Below are positions 42,460 to 51,064 of a DNA stretch of 64,000 nt, piece after piece. The first letter of the stretch is position 1; the number at the start of each line of letters is the position of its first letter. This DNA is from Halobacillus sp. Marseille-Q1614 (GTDB lineage: Bacteria > Bacillota > Bacilli > Bacillales > Halobacillaceae). Location: assembly GCF_902809865.1 (NCBI RefSeq), contig NZ_CADDWH010000001.1, forward strand, positions 2,852,001 through 2,916,000, read 5' to 3'. The position numbers and the translations under genes were made by a program. Below the pieces are notes generated by a model, which was not told the origin of the DNA, searched no databases, and worked only from the letters and a program-made list of their open reading frames with translations.

Positions 42460-43341
42460 TTATACGACAACATCTATATGCTGGGGCTTTACTTCAAGGG
42501 AAACAGGAAGCTCATCTCCCTCTTCTCCATCTACGTTCGTGTGAAGTTTTTCTTCAGAAGAAATGCGCAGCTTTTTCGCTGTAAAATATTCCACATCTTT
42601 GTCTTCTTTTACGTTACCTCTTAAAACAGAGGTGATGATTGAAGCCAACCGGATCATATTTACTTCTTTAATCGCGTAACAGTGCAGAACACCGTCATTA
42701 ACCTTAGCTTCAGGCGACAGCTTTTCAAAGCCGCCCGTTGATTTTGTTAATGCGGCGAGAAATAAAAAGGAATCCCCTTCCCATACTTTATCATCAAATT
42801 CCACCCGTATCGGATAAGACTGGTTAGAAGCCAGTGTTTTCACTCCTTCAATAAAGTAGGCTAAAGATCCGAATTTTGTTTTTTGTTCAGGAGAAACTTC
42901 AAACGTCGCCTCAGCTATAGCTCCAACGGCCACAATATTAACAAAATACCGGTCGTTGAATTTCCCGATATCTACTTTTTTTGTATGATCTGACCGGAGC
43001 ACTTCAATAGCTTTCTTTGGGTCAAGCGGCAAATCCAGAGCCCTTGCAAAATCATTCACTGTACCTAATGGAACGACTCCAAGTTTCGGTCGGTGCTCCT
43101 GATCGACCATGCCATTTATCGTTTCATGCAGTGTGCCGTCTCCTCCTAAGGATACGACTAAGTCGATTTCACCGTGACAGGCTTCAATACAATAATTCGT
43201 AGCATCGAATTCCTTTTTCGTTTGAACGGTTTGAAGCTCGTATCCTTTTCCCGTAAGAATGTCTTCAATTTGCTCTACATAGTCGGCCGCATCTTCTTTT
43301 CCAGAAGAAGGGTTTACAATAATCATAGCTTTTTCAGGCAA
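42460..43341 (-). CDS. YegS/BmrU-type lipid kinase (diacylglycerol kinase catalytic domain)
   Basis: 293 residues from TTG 43341, with GGGAGG 7 bases upstream; the in-frame ATG 14 codons earlier lies inside the preceding acetyltransferase gene end. Motifs: AMIIVNPSSGKED, VVSLGGDGTLHETING and GVVPLGTVNDFARALDLP, diagnostic of the family (YegS, BmrU, DgkB). It phosphorylates a lipid at the membrane. Second paralogue in the window, only moderately similar to the one at 23.8-24.8 kb. Confidence 0.87.
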   Translation of the reverse strand: MPEKAMIIVNPSSGKEDAADYVEQIEDILTGKGYELQTVQTKKEFDATNYCIEACHGEIDLVVSLGGDGTLHETINGMVDQEHRPKLGVVPLGTVNDFARALDLPLDPKKAIEVLRSDHTKKVDIGKFNDRYFVNIVAVGAIAEATFEVSPEQKTKFGSLAYFIEGVKTLASNQSYPIRVEFDDKVWEGDSFLFLAALTKSTGGFEKLSPEAKVNDGVLHCYAIKEVNMIRLASIITSVLRGNVKEDKDVEYFTAKKLRISSEEKLHTNVDGEEGDELPVSLEVKPQHIDVVV

Positions 43342-43369
43342 GAGATCTCCTCCCACTTTTTCGCTTAAT

Positions 43370-43804
43370 TTAGTGGACGGCATGTATGGTTAGGTCATCA
43401 AAGGTTTGAAAGAATTCCCTGCCATAACTATCAGGTATATTTACGTGAATACTGTTGATACTCTGACTTTCCATCCAGCTTCTTATCGATTCCATCAGCT
43501 TAGTTCCGATTCCTTCACGCCTGTAAAATTCATCAACGTATATTTCACGGATCCAGCCTGTTTTGTTATTTTCCACGGTTCCAAATATATAACCGACCGT
43601 ACGTCCTCCCTGTTCAGCAACGAGCACGCGGCGATTAGGATGATCATTAAATAAATGTTCAGCAGCCCAGTCTTTTCTTCCTCTCAAACGTTCAGTTCTC
43701 TGCGGCTGGTCATGCTGTTCATCTACAAGCTTTGCCCAGTCAATCGCATACCTCGTCACGTGGACTAAGTCTCTTGGCTCGGGCTCTCGTACAATGCCTG
43801 ACAT
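43370..43804 (-). CDS. GNAT-family N-acetyltransferase
   Basis: 144 residues. Acetyl-CoA-binding motif A: GWIREIYVDEFYRREGIGTKLMESI, with R-x-x-G-I/G at residues near 110. N-terminal DLVHVTRYAIDWAKLVDEQH. Substrate unknown. AAGGGGG before ATG 43804. It precedes the lipid kinase gene, which starts 29 bases after its stop, so co-transcription is likely. Confidence 0.85.
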   Translation of the reverse strand: MSGIVREPEPRDLVHVTRYAIDWAKLVDEQHDQPQRTERLRGRKDWAAEHLFNDHPNRRVLVAEQGGRTVGYIFGTVENNKTGWIREIYVDEFYRREGIGTKLMESIRSWMESQSINSIHVNIPDSYGREFFQTFDDLTIHAVH

Positions 43805-43825
43805 AAGATTCCCCCTTAAAAAAAT

Positions 43826-44098
43826 CTATTTCGCAAGCACGTCTTGAAATTCCGTACGTTCTTCTATCACTTTCTTGGCAAACGAACACATCGGATTAAT
43901 TTTCATATTTTGTTCTCTCGCATATTCGACGGCATTCTCCACTAACTCTGTTGCAAGACCTTCCCCTTGCTCAGATTCCTTAACATGAGTATGGGTAATG
44001 GTCATCGTGGAGCCACCTTGTTTATAAGCTAATTCAGCCACTCTTTCACTATTTTCCTCTACAAAAAATGTACCATTATCTCTTTGTATTGAATTCAA
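43826..44098 (-). CDS. Small GNAT-type acetyltransferase (COG2388/YidJ-like)
   Basis: 90 residues from TTG 44098. It has the reduced GNAT fold of COG2388: FFVEENSERVAELAYKQGG, TMTITHTHVKESEQGEGLATELVENAVEYAR and a C-terminal INPMCSFAKKVIEE motif with a conserved cysteine. Target unknown. First of a three-gene minus-strand group (this, a GNAT, the lipid kinase) with short spacings. Confidence 0.85.
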   Translation of the reverse strand: MNSIQRDNGTFFVEENSERVAELAYKQGGSTMTITHTHVKESEQGEGLATELVENAVEYAREQNMKINPMCSFAKKVIEERTEFQDVLAK

Positions 44099-44200
44099 AG
44101 CTATTCACCCTTTCCTCCCTTATATACCCTTAACCTTTTTAGGCTATGCAATGATAGGGGGAATTTATTTTGTTAGAATAAAAAGAAAAGAGGTGAAACG

Positions 44201-44983
44201 ATGACAACAACTATTGCTATTATTCAAATGGATATCGCGTTCGGTGATCCGGAAACGAACCGAAAGAACGCCATTCCCCGCATTAAAGAAGCTGCCCAAA
44301 ATGGCGGTAAAGTGATCTTACTCCCTGAACTATGGACCACCGGGTATGATTTAGAGCACTTTGATAAGATCGCCGAAACATTAGATGGACCGACCCATAC
44401 GATGATGGCCGATCTGGCAAAAGAACTTGGGGTAACCGTTGCTGGATCTGTCGCAGAAGATGATCACGGGGAATTTTTCAATACATTTGTTGCCTATAAC
44501 AAGGACGGAGACAGGGTTCTTAAATACCGTAAAGTCCACCTGTTCCGCTTAATGAACGAAGAAAAATTTCTCCATGCCGGTTTTCATAAAGGAAACTTTG
44601 TTGTCGAAGACACCCTTGCCGCGGGAGTCGTATGTTATGATATTCGCTTTCCCGAATGGATCCGCACCCATATGCTAAATGGGGCACGAGGGTTGTTCGT
44701 AGTTGCTGAATGGCCGAAGCCTCGAGTCGAGCATTGGCGTAACCTGCTCATCAGCCGCGCCATTGAAAATCAGTGTTTCATTATTGCCTGCAACCGCGTA
44801 GGATCTGATGAAAATAACGAATTTGGCGGACATTCGATTGTTATCGATCCTTGGGGGAATATTGCAGCAGAAGCCGGGGAAGATGAAGAGATCTTATACT
44901 GTGATGTCGACTTCTCCCGTGTGGAAGCAATCCGCGAACAAATCCCGATTTTCCAGGACCGCCGCCCGGACTTATATGAATGA
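44201..44983 (+). CDS. mtnU: Nitrilase-superfamily carbon-nitrogen hydrolase, MtnU-like
   Basis: 260 residues (B. subtilis MtnU has 259). Catalytic triad E43 (LLPELWTTGYD), K111 (LKYRKVHLF) and C145 (AGVVCYDIRFPEW). MtnU is an omega-amidase-like hydrolase that removes 2-oxoglutaramate/2-oxosuccinamate formed by the transaminase MtnE in methionine salvage. mtnE lies 2.8 kb downstream on the same strand, separated by the opposing nos-cdr pair. AAGAGGTG before ATG 44201. Confidence 0.85.
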   Translation: MTTTIAIIQMDIAFGDPETNRKNAIPRIKEAAQNGGKVILLPELWTTGYDLEHFDKIAETLDGPTHTMMADLAKELGVTVAGSVAEDDHGEFFNTFVAYNKDGDRVLKYRKVHLFRLMNEEKFLHAGFHKGNFVVEDTLAAGVVCYDIRFPEWIRTHMLNGARGLFVVAEWPKPRVEHWRNLLISRAIENQCFIIACNRVGSDENNEFGGHSIVIDPWGNIAAEAGEDEEILYCDVDFSRVEAIREQIPIFQDRRPDLYE

Positions 44984-45034
44984 GGCTTGTGTTGGCAGTC
45001 CTTAGCATTAATAAACATATTGTTGATACCTTAT

Positions 45035-45112
45035 AAGAGAGGCGTAGAAAACAGCTCGCTTTTCTAGGGTGTTCGGCCACGGAAAACGAAGTGGTCTTCG
45101 CTCCCGGAGCCA
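45035..45112. repeat. Repeat fragment (family B-like)
   Basis: GTAGAAAACAGCTCGCTTTTCTAG with a following CGGCCACGGAAAACG/CGAAGTGGTCTTCG inverted segment. Similar in style to the element before mazF, but too degraded to align safely. Confidence 0.35.
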
Positions 45113-45116
45113 AACA

Positions 45117-45152
45117 CAAAAAAAGCCTGAGTTTCATAACTCAGGCTTTCTT
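45117..45152. terminator. Bidirectional terminator of nos
   Basis: AAAGCCTGAGTT pairs with AACTCAGGCTTT over a 6-base loop; it overlaps the nos stop codon. Confidence 0.9.
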
Positions 45153-46210
45153 TCTTCATACGCTTTCTTTTGATAATAATAATTCGGGGAATCCATTCGG
45201 TCTTCAAATGACTGGTGAAAGATCTCCGTTGTCGCAGGTGAGACGGGAGGAATCAGCCATGTCCAGTCACCTGTCGCTTCTCTGCCGCACTTTCTTTCGT
45301 TATTTTGAAAAAGCTGAAACTGCTTTGCGGCGCTATGATGATCCACGATGCTGACTTTATCCTCCTTGTAGGAATGAATCACTGCCTGATTCAGTTCAAT
45401 TAATGCCCGGTCTTTCCATAAGGACGTATTTCTTTTTATATTAAGTCCCATCGCTTCGGCAACTCCAGGCAGCATATTATAGCGGAATCCATCAGCCAGG
45501 TTGCGTGCTCCAATTTCCGTTTCCATGTACCAGCCGTTAAAAGGAGCGGCCCGGTAACTCAGTCCGCCTATTTCGAGTCTCATATCAGAAATTATCGGTA
45601 CTGCATACCATTTCAGCTCAAAATCGGCAAACCAATTATATTTGGGATGCCGAAGAGGCACTTCCATTACGATGGCTTCAGGGATTGAAAACCACTTCGG
45701 TTTCTGATTCCCTATTTGAATGACTAGCGGGAGAATATCGAACCTGCTCCCTTTTCCTTTCCACCCGAGCTTCTGGCACTCTTTCGTAAACTCTACAGAA
45801 GCAGGATCGCCAATTATGCCCGTTTCCTCTTCATAACCCGCATACCGAATCAACTGGTGGTTCCATATTCGAATGCCGGACTCAGGACTAAATATAGTAA
45901 TCGTCGAGCGTACTCTTCCTTTATTCGTAGCAAACTCTATATGATGAAATAAGGCATCGCGGATCTCTTCTCCCGTTTGCAGATCACGGCAGTCAAACAC
46001 CTGCAGACTGTCCCAAAATAGCCGGCCGATGCACCGGTTGCTGTTTCTCCAGGCTGCCTTCGCACCATATTCCAATTCTTCATACGTATGGCGGTAAGTC
46101 CCTGTACTCTCAATCGAATCAATTACTTCATCGACCCGGTTCTCTATTAGTGAATCCTTTCCTAACTCTCCATAGCATTGACGGATAAAAGCTTCTGCTT
46201 CTTGATGCAT
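45134..46210 (-). CDS. nos: Bacterial nitric oxide synthase, oxygenase domain
   Basis: 358 residues, the size of bacillar NOS, which lacks a reductase domain and borrows electrons from flavodoxins. The heme-thiolate ligand is C60 in [16 protein letters not shown]; the arginine-binding region has [22 protein letters not shown] and [16 protein letters not shown] (glutamate). It makes NO from L-arginine, protecting against oxidants and antibiotics. It starts 67 bases after the CoA-disulfide reductase gene, so the two are likely one operon. ATG 46210 with GAGAGGG upstream. Confidence 0.96.
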   Translation of the reverse strand: MHQEAEAFIRQCYGELGKDSLIENRVDEVIDSIESTGTYRHTYEELEYGAKAAWRNSNRCIGRLFWDSLQVFDCRDLQTGEEIRDALFHHIEFATNKGRVRSTITIFSPESGIRIWNHQLIRYAGYEEETGIIGDPASVEFTKECQKLGWKGKGSRFDILPLVIQIGNQKPKWFSIPEAIVMEVPLRHPKYNWFADFELKWYAVPIISDMRLEIGGLSYRAAPFNGWYMETEIGARNLADGFRYNMLPGVAEAMGLNIKRNTSLWKDRALIELNQAVIHSYKEDKVSIVDHHSAAKQFQLFQNNERKCGREATGDWTWLIPPVSPATTEIFHQSFEDRMDSPNYYYQKKAYEERKPEL

Positions 46211-46277
46211 GGTCTAATCCCTCTCATCTAGTTCCTTTGTCCTTATACTATCACAATCAGACCAAAGGCTTCGAAGA

Positions 46278-47606
46278 TTAAGTCGCCTTTCTGGCCGCCT
46301 GCTGAACAGGGTCCCATACACTGTTATAAGGAGGAGAGTAGGAAAGATCGAGGTCGAGAAGGTCGTCTATCGTCATCTCATTATAAAGCGCAGTCGCCAG
46401 CACATCGGTCCGTTTATCGATCCCTTCTTCTCCAATCATCTGCCCGCCTAAAAGCTTTCTCGTTTTTTCATGATAAATAAGCTTCAGTGTCATCTTTTTC
46501 TTCGAATAGTATCCGGCCGCATGCGTGGATTCAACCGACACCGTACGGTAAGGAATATGTTCCTGCTCCGCTTCCCGGCAGGAGATGCCCGTGCGTCCCA
46601 GTGTTAAGTTAAAAAACTTCAATATAGAGGTTCCTACAATTCCGCGGAAGCTTTTATGGATATCTACCATATTTAAGCCTGCAATCTGTCCCTGCTTATT
46701 CGCATGGGTCCCAAGCGGTATGTAGTCATGGCGCTCTTTCACACGGTGATACTGTGTAGCACAGTCACCTGCAGCATATATGTCCATGATGCTCGTTTCC
46801 ATAAAACCATTCACTTGAATCGCATCATTGTAACTTTTATAAATACCCGTTCCTTCGAGAAATTTGGTATTAGGGGTTACTCCTACAGCGAGCAGCACGT
46901 GTTCACATGAATATTTACCTTTATCCGTGATGACAGCTTCTACACGATTTTCTCCTTCAAAACCTTCCACCGATTCCCCTAAGGAAAGTTCTAAACCGTT
47001 ACGCTTGGCTTCCTCATGAATGAGTTCTGACATATCGGGGTCAAAAATTTTCGCAAGCTGGCTGCTTCGATCGATTATCCGAACTTTTTTTCCTAAATGT
47101 ATAAGGTTTTCAGCCATTTCAAGCCCGATGTATCCGCCGCCTACAATCGCGATGTTTTCCACTTCTTCCGTCAAATCTTCCATAATGGCTTCAGCGTCAG
47201 GTATGGTTTTTAAAGGAAAAACTCCTCCCAGGTTCTTTCCTTCCCATGGAGGAAGAATCGGATCAGCACCTGTTGCAATCAGCAGCCGGTCATATTTCAC
47301 TTCAAACTCCTTTTCTGAATGATGATCGAAGCCGTGCACGATTTTATTATCACAATCCACCTTGGTCACTTCTTGATGGACTCTGGCATCTATCCCATGC
47401 TTTTCACGGAAGGTTTCGGGTGTCCGGGCAATTAAATCGTCCGCAGCTTCTACCTCCCCGCCTATTAAGTAAGGAAGACCGCATTGGCCATAAGAATAAA
47501 TCCCTCCACGCTCGAGTGTAATCACTTCAAGCTCTTCACTGTTTCGAACGATCTGCATCGCTGCACTCATTCCGGCAGCGTCTCCTCCAATAATTACAAT
47601 TCGCAT
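46278..47606 (-). CDS. cdr: CoA-disulfide reductase (CoADR family)
   Basis: 442 residues from ATG 47606, with AAGGAG 8 bases upstream. N-terminal FAD motif VIIGGDAAGMSAA, the single redox cysteine C42 in YSYGQCGLPYLIGG (C43 in staphylococcal CoADR), NAD motif IVGGGYIGLEMAE, second FAD motif DIYAAGDCAT, and C-terminal tyrosines in LDLSYSPPYNSVWDPV. It regenerates CoASH from CoA disulfide or reduces related persulfides. A good SigB-like promoter lies upstream at 47633-47658. Co-directional with nos. Confidence 0.9.
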   Translation of the reverse strand: MRIVIIGGDAAGMSAAMQIVRNSEELEVITLERGGIYSYGQCGLPYLIGGEVEAADDLIARTPETFREKHGIDARVHQEVTKVDCDNKIVHGFDHHSEKEFEVKYDRLLIATGADPILPPWEGKNLGGVFPLKTIPDAEAIMEDLTEEVENIAIVGGGYIGLEMAENLIHLGKKVRIIDRSSQLAKIFDPDMSELIHEEAKRNGLELSLGESVEGFEGENRVEAVITDKGKYSCEHVLLAVGVTPNTKFLEGTGIYKSYNDAIQVNGFMETSIMDIYAAGDCATQYHRVKERHDYIPLGTHANKQGQIAGLNMVDIHKSFRGIVGTSILKFFNLTLGRTGISCREAEQEHIPYRTVSVESTHAAGYYSKKKMTLKLIYHEKTRKLLGGQMIGEEGIDKRTDVLATALYNEMTIDDLLDLDLSYSPPYNSVWDPVQQAARKAT

Positions 47607-47632
47607 AACCTTCACTCCTTCTACACGTAGTT

Positions 47633-47658
47633 ATACCCTTATTTCACCTTACTTAAAA
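47633..47658 (-). promoter_or_regulatory. Possible SigB promoter of cdr-nos
   Basis: Minus strand TTTTAA (47653-47658), 14-base spacer, perfect GGGTAT (47633-47638), about 27 bases before cdr. Confidence 0.5.
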
Positions 47659-47738
47659 TCCGCCCTTTACAAATTCAATACGCCACGTTAGTATGAATTA
47701 TTAAACTTTTCAAAAAACGATATGGAAGGTAGGAGTTT

Positions 47739-48911
47739 ATGAAAGAGTTCCAGCAGTCAGAGTCATTAAAACGGTTGCCCGATCAGTTTTTTGCCAAGCT
47801 TGTAAACAAGCTTAATACATATCAGCAGCAGGGACATGACCTTATTAACCTGGGACAGGGGAACCCTGATCAGCCGACCCCTGGCCATATTGTTGAGGCC
47901 TTAAAAAAAGCCGCCGAAAATCCTTTGAATCATAAATACCCCCCTTTTCAAGGCTTTAGCCACTTAAAAGAAGCAGTAGCGACATACTATAAGCGGGAGT
48001 ACGATGTCGATGTAGATCCGGAGAAAGAAGTTGCCATATTATTTGGCAGTAAAGCAGGACTTGTTGAACTAAGTCAGTGTTTTCTAAACCCGGGAGATGT
48101 CGCGCTCGTTCCTGACCCTGGTTATCCAGACTACTGGTCAGGTGTGGCACTGGCCGATGGAGTCATGGAGCCTATGCCGCTTCTTGAAGAAAATGCATTC
48201 CTTCCCAAATATAACGACATCGACCCAGCTGTTCTAAAAAAAGCAAAGCTGATGTTTCTTAACTACCCGAACAACCCGACATCAGCTTCAGCAAATCGCG
48301 AGTTTTTTGAAGAAACGATTGAAGTAGCAGATCGAAACGATATATGTGTCGTTCATGATTTCGCATATGGAGCCATCGGGTTTGATGGAGAAAAGCCGCT
48401 AAGCTTTCTAGAAATTCCGGGCGCCAAAGATGTGGGTGTTGAAATTTACACGATGTCGAAAACATACAACATGGCCGGATGGCGGATCGCTTTTGCTGTC
48501 GGCAACCACAGCGTCGTTCAAGCGCTTGAGCTGATTCAGGATCATTACTACTGCAGTCTGTTCGGAGCGGTTCAGGATGCAGCCGCTGCTGCCCTTTTAG
48601 ATTCGCAAAAGTGCGTGGAGGACCTGCGCGATACGTATGAAGAGCGCCGCCACATTCTAGAAGAAGGCCTGAGAGAAGCCGGCTATGAAACCACACCATG
48701 TAAAGGTTCATTCTTTATGTGGCTGAAGGTTCCAGAAAGCTATACTTCTGAAACATTTGCCGATGCCCTCCTGGAGAAAGTAGGACTATTCGTTGCCCCC
48801 GGCATTGGATTTGGAGAGTATGGAGAAAACTATGTAAGAATCGGGCTTAACAATTCGAACGAAAGCTTAAAGGATGCGGTTCAACGGTTTAAAAAGTTCA
48901 AGCAGGCATAG
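47739..48911 (+). CDS. mtnE: PLP aminotransferase MtnE (methionine salvage)
   Basis: 390 residues, fold-type I. LKRLPDQFFAKLVNKLNTYQ, LINLGQGNPDQPTPGHIVEAL, DPGYPDYWSGVALADG, LNYPNNPTSASA and the PLP-lysine motif IYTMSKTYNMAGWRIAFAVGN follow B. subtilis MtnE throughout. MtnE transaminates ketomethylthiobutyrate to methionine using glutamine and others. No SAM riboswitch precedes it, unlike some mtn operons. AGGTAGGAG before ATG 47739. Confidence 0.87.
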   Translation: MKEFQQSESLKRLPDQFFAKLVNKLNTYQQQGHDLINLGQGNPDQPTPGHIVEALKKAAENPLNHKYPPFQGFSHLKEAVATYYKREYDVDVDPEKEVAILFGSKAGLVELSQCFLNPGDVALVPDPGYPDYWSGVALADGVMEPMPLLEENAFLPKYNDIDPAVLKKAKLMFLNYPNNPTSASANREFFEETIEVADRNDICVVHDFAYGAIGFDGEKPLSFLEIPGAKDVGVEIYTMSKTYNMAGWRIAFAVGNHSVVQALELIQDHYYCSLFGAVQDAAAAALLDSQKCVEDLRDTYEERRHILEEGLREAGYETTPCKGSFFMWLKVPESYTSETFADALLEKVGLFVAPGIGFGEYGENYVRIGLNNSNESLKDAVQRFKKFKQA

Positions 48912-48930
48912 AAAAACCTCCGGAATGGAT

Positions 48931-48972
48931 TAAAAGAAGGAACTTCCTCTTTATGGAAGTTCCTTCTTTTAT
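48931..48972. terminator. Terminator of mtnE
   Basis: AAAAGAAGGAACTTCC pairs perfectly with GGAAGTTCCTTCTTTT; works in both directions. Confidence 0.9.
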
Positions 48973-49002
48973 AACCTCTTGCTCACAGACGTATGTTCCC
49001 AA

Positions 49003-49461
49003 CTAAGATTTCCTTGCCGGCGGCATCTTCATTACCATATCCACGTGCGGAATATTATCTTCAAGGTATACTTCCGTTACTTCTTCAAACCCAAACGAAC
49101 GATAAAAATCCCTTAAGTACTCCTGGCCATGAAGCTGAACAGCAGGGACATCCCACTCATTTAGAGTTAATAACGCTGTATTCATCAGCTTCCTGCCGTA
49201 TCCCTTCCCTCTGGCCGCTTTTGAGACGAGGACGCGTCCAATCGAGTAATACTCATCCGGCTTCTCCGGGGGAACAAGGCGGCAGTATGCCACGATCTCA
49301 CCTGCGTCTTCTTTCCATATATGCATGCACTCCTCGTCACGCCCGTCCACTTCTTCATAAGGGCAATTTTGTTCCACTACAAAAACCTGGGTTCGGATTC
49401 TTAAGATAGAGTAAAGCTCTCTTTTCGTTAAATCCTCAAACGACTTCTTCTGCCAGCACAT
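49003..49461 (-). CDS. ElaA-like GNAT acetyltransferase
   Basis: 152 residues. ElaA signature at the N-terminus: LYSILRIRTQVFVVEQNCPY, then YSIGRVLVSKAARGKGYGRKLM (acetyl-CoA motif, R-G-K-G-Y-G) and VQLHGQEYLRDFYRSFGFEEV. Substrate unknown. AGGAGG lies 11 bases before ATG 49461. It is divergent from the DUF2254 gene. Confidence 0.88.
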   Translation of the reverse strand: MCWQKKSFEDLTKRELYSILRIRTQVFVVEQNCPYEEVDGRDEECMHIWKEDAGEIVAYCRLVPPEKPDEYYSIGRVLVSKAARGKGYGRKLMNTALLTLNEWDVPAVQLHGQEYLRDFYRSFGFEEVTEVYLEDNIPHVDMVMKMPPARKS

Positions 49462-49499
49462 TTTTCAACCGCCTCCTGTTATTGGTTCCACGTCTTCCA

Positions 49500-49524
49500 G
49501 TTTAAATTATATACCGCAGGGTAA
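49500..49524 (+). promoter_or_regulatory. SigB-type promoter of the DUF2254 gene
   Basis: GTTTAA (49500-49505), 13-base spacer, GGGTAA (49519-49524), 42 bases before the ATG; eleven of twelve consensus bases. Confidence 0.7.
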
Positions 49525-49565
49525 AGTAAAGATTAACAAAATTCTACTAAAAAGGAAGGCGTTCT

Positions 49566-50930
49566 ATGTTTTTAAATTTGCTGCCTTTATCTTTACAAAA
49601 ATACTTCCAGATGTCTAAACGGCTTCGAAAACATGAAATACAGTCTACATTATGGTTAATGCCGCTTATTTACATAATTATCTCCATTTTTTTAGTGGCG
49701 CTCACTTTAACTTTAGACCTTGTGATTGGCCTGGAGGACGTTATACCACCTTTGCTTCACTTTGAGCCCCAGGCGACGAGAACTTTGATCAGTGCCCTGA
49801 TTGGCGGTATTTTAACGCTGAGCGCCTTTACGCTCAACTCCCTCTTAGTTGTTTTAACAACATTCAGCGGTCAGTTTTCACCGCGGATGCTGCTGAACTT
49901 TATTTCCGACCGCCAAACCCAGCATGCTTTAGGAATATTTAACGGCAGCTTTGTGTTTGTGTTGCTTTTATTTCTTTTTATTGGAGGAACTTCGCAAAAA
50001 GTCCTGATTGCTACACCTATTATGACAGCAACCCTAGCTTTTATTACAGCATTGGTTTTTGTATATTTTATCAACCATGCGACAACGTGGATGCAGGTCC
50101 ACAATATCACGTACAGTATGAAAAATGTCTCTAAGGATATTATTTACGAGTCCTTAAGAAAAGATCTGGATAAACACCGCACAAAGGATCCAAGTAACTT
50201 AATGGAAGATTATCAGGAGGAATCCCACAATGTACTTTCAAGGAAAACGGGCTATATTCAGCTGTTTGATTATAACCGAATGATTGACGAAGCCCGTCAG
50301 GATGATATTATTCTCCAGCTGCATGTTCAGACAGGCGACTATATCCTGGCAGGCAATGACCTGATTAGTTATTGGGGTCCGGGCGCCGACAAAGTAGATG
50401 AGTCTAAATACTATGAAATGGTGGAAATCGGCTACAAAGAAACAGAAGTTCAGGATATTCAGATGGGGATGCACAAGCTTGCCGAAATTGCGATTAAGGC
50501 ACTTGGCAATGATGATCCTAAAACAGCGTCCAATACCCTTCACCAGATGGCCGACCTTATGCTTTCCGTTGACAGCTACATTACGTTCAGCCCTTACCTT
50601 GCCGACGATGATAAGCAGGTGCGGGTGATTCTAAGAGAAGAAACTTTCGACTACTACATTTACCGGGGCTTTGGCTATATCCGCCACTATGCAAAGGATA
50701 ACCATTTAATTATTACCGAAATTGTTGCCTGCTTAGCCAAGGTCGCTGAGTCTATTGATAAAGATAAACATGATAAGCTGTGGAATTTTGGCTGTAACAC
50801 GATTGATCATATTGAGAAGCAAGTCATTTATGAACTTGATAAAACCTTCCTCCTTCGGGAAGTGAAGCGTCTGGCAGAAGTTACCGGCCATTTAGACGAT
50901 TACCCGCCGATAGAAAGTAAGTTTTATTGA
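49566..50930 (+). CDS. DUF2254 family membrane protein
   Basis: 454 residues. Four N-terminal helices (about 30-55, 75-100, 120-140, 150-170) are followed by a long cytosolic part (about 180-454). Family-typical text: ATRTLISALIGGILTLSAFTLNSLLVVLTTFSGQFSPRML and DPKTASNTLHQMADLM. DUF2254 proteins are widespread and uncharacterised. AAGGAAGG before ATG 49566. A strong SigB promoter suggests a general-stress role. Single gene with its own terminator. Confidence 0.88.
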   Translation: MFLNLLPLSLQKYFQMSKRLRKHEIQSTLWLMPLIYIIISIFLVALTLTLDLVIGLEDVIPPLLHFEPQATRTLISALIGGILTLSAFTLNSLLVVLTTFSGQFSPRMLLNFISDRQTQHALGIFNGSFVFVLLLFLFIGGTSQKVLIATPIMTATLAFITALVFVYFINHATTWMQVHNITYSMKNVSKDIIYESLRKDLDKHRTKDPSNLMEDYQEESHNVLSRKTGYIQLFDYNRMIDEARQDDIILQLHVQTGDYILAGNDLISYWGPGADKVDESKYYEMVEIGYKETEVQDIQMGMHKLAEIAIKALGNDDPKTASNTLHQMADLMLSVDSYITFSPYLADDDKQVRVILREETFDYYIYRGFGYIRHYAKDNHLIITEIVACLAKVAESIDKDKHDKLWNFGCNTIDHIEKQVIYELDKTFLLREVKRLAEVTGHLDDYPPIESKFY

Positions 50931-50942
50931 TATTCTATACTT

Positions 50943-50980
50943 AAGCGCCGGGCTTTTTAGGAAGCCTGGCGTTTTCTTCT
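50943..50980 (+). terminator. Terminator of the DUF2254 gene
   Basis: CGCCGGGCTT pairs with AAGCCTGGCG (one mismatch), then TTTT. Confidence 0.85.
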
Positions 50981-50988
50981 TTAATTTA

Positions 50989-51016
50989 TTGACACTTTAA
51001 TTCTTTCCCATAATAT
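50989..51016 (+). promoter_or_regulatory. SigA promoter of czcD-czrA
   Basis: TTGACA (50989-50994), 16-base spacer, TAATAT (51011-51016). Confidence 0.7.
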
Positions 51017-51018
51017 GA

Positions 51019-51043
51019 TATATATGAACATATACACATATAT
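51019..51043 (+). promoter_or_regulatory. Candidate ArsR/CzrA operator
   Basis: TATATATGAACATATACACATATAT is an imperfect palindrome right after the -10 element, in the style of SmtB/CzrA operators (TATATGAA-type half sites). Confidence 0.6.
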
Positions 51044-51064
51044 TGAAGTAAGGAGGCGATCTAT

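Noticed and set aside
47616-47738. SAM riboswitch before mtnE
   Set aside because: The gap is 120 bases, AT-rich, and shows neither the S-box core nor a terminator.
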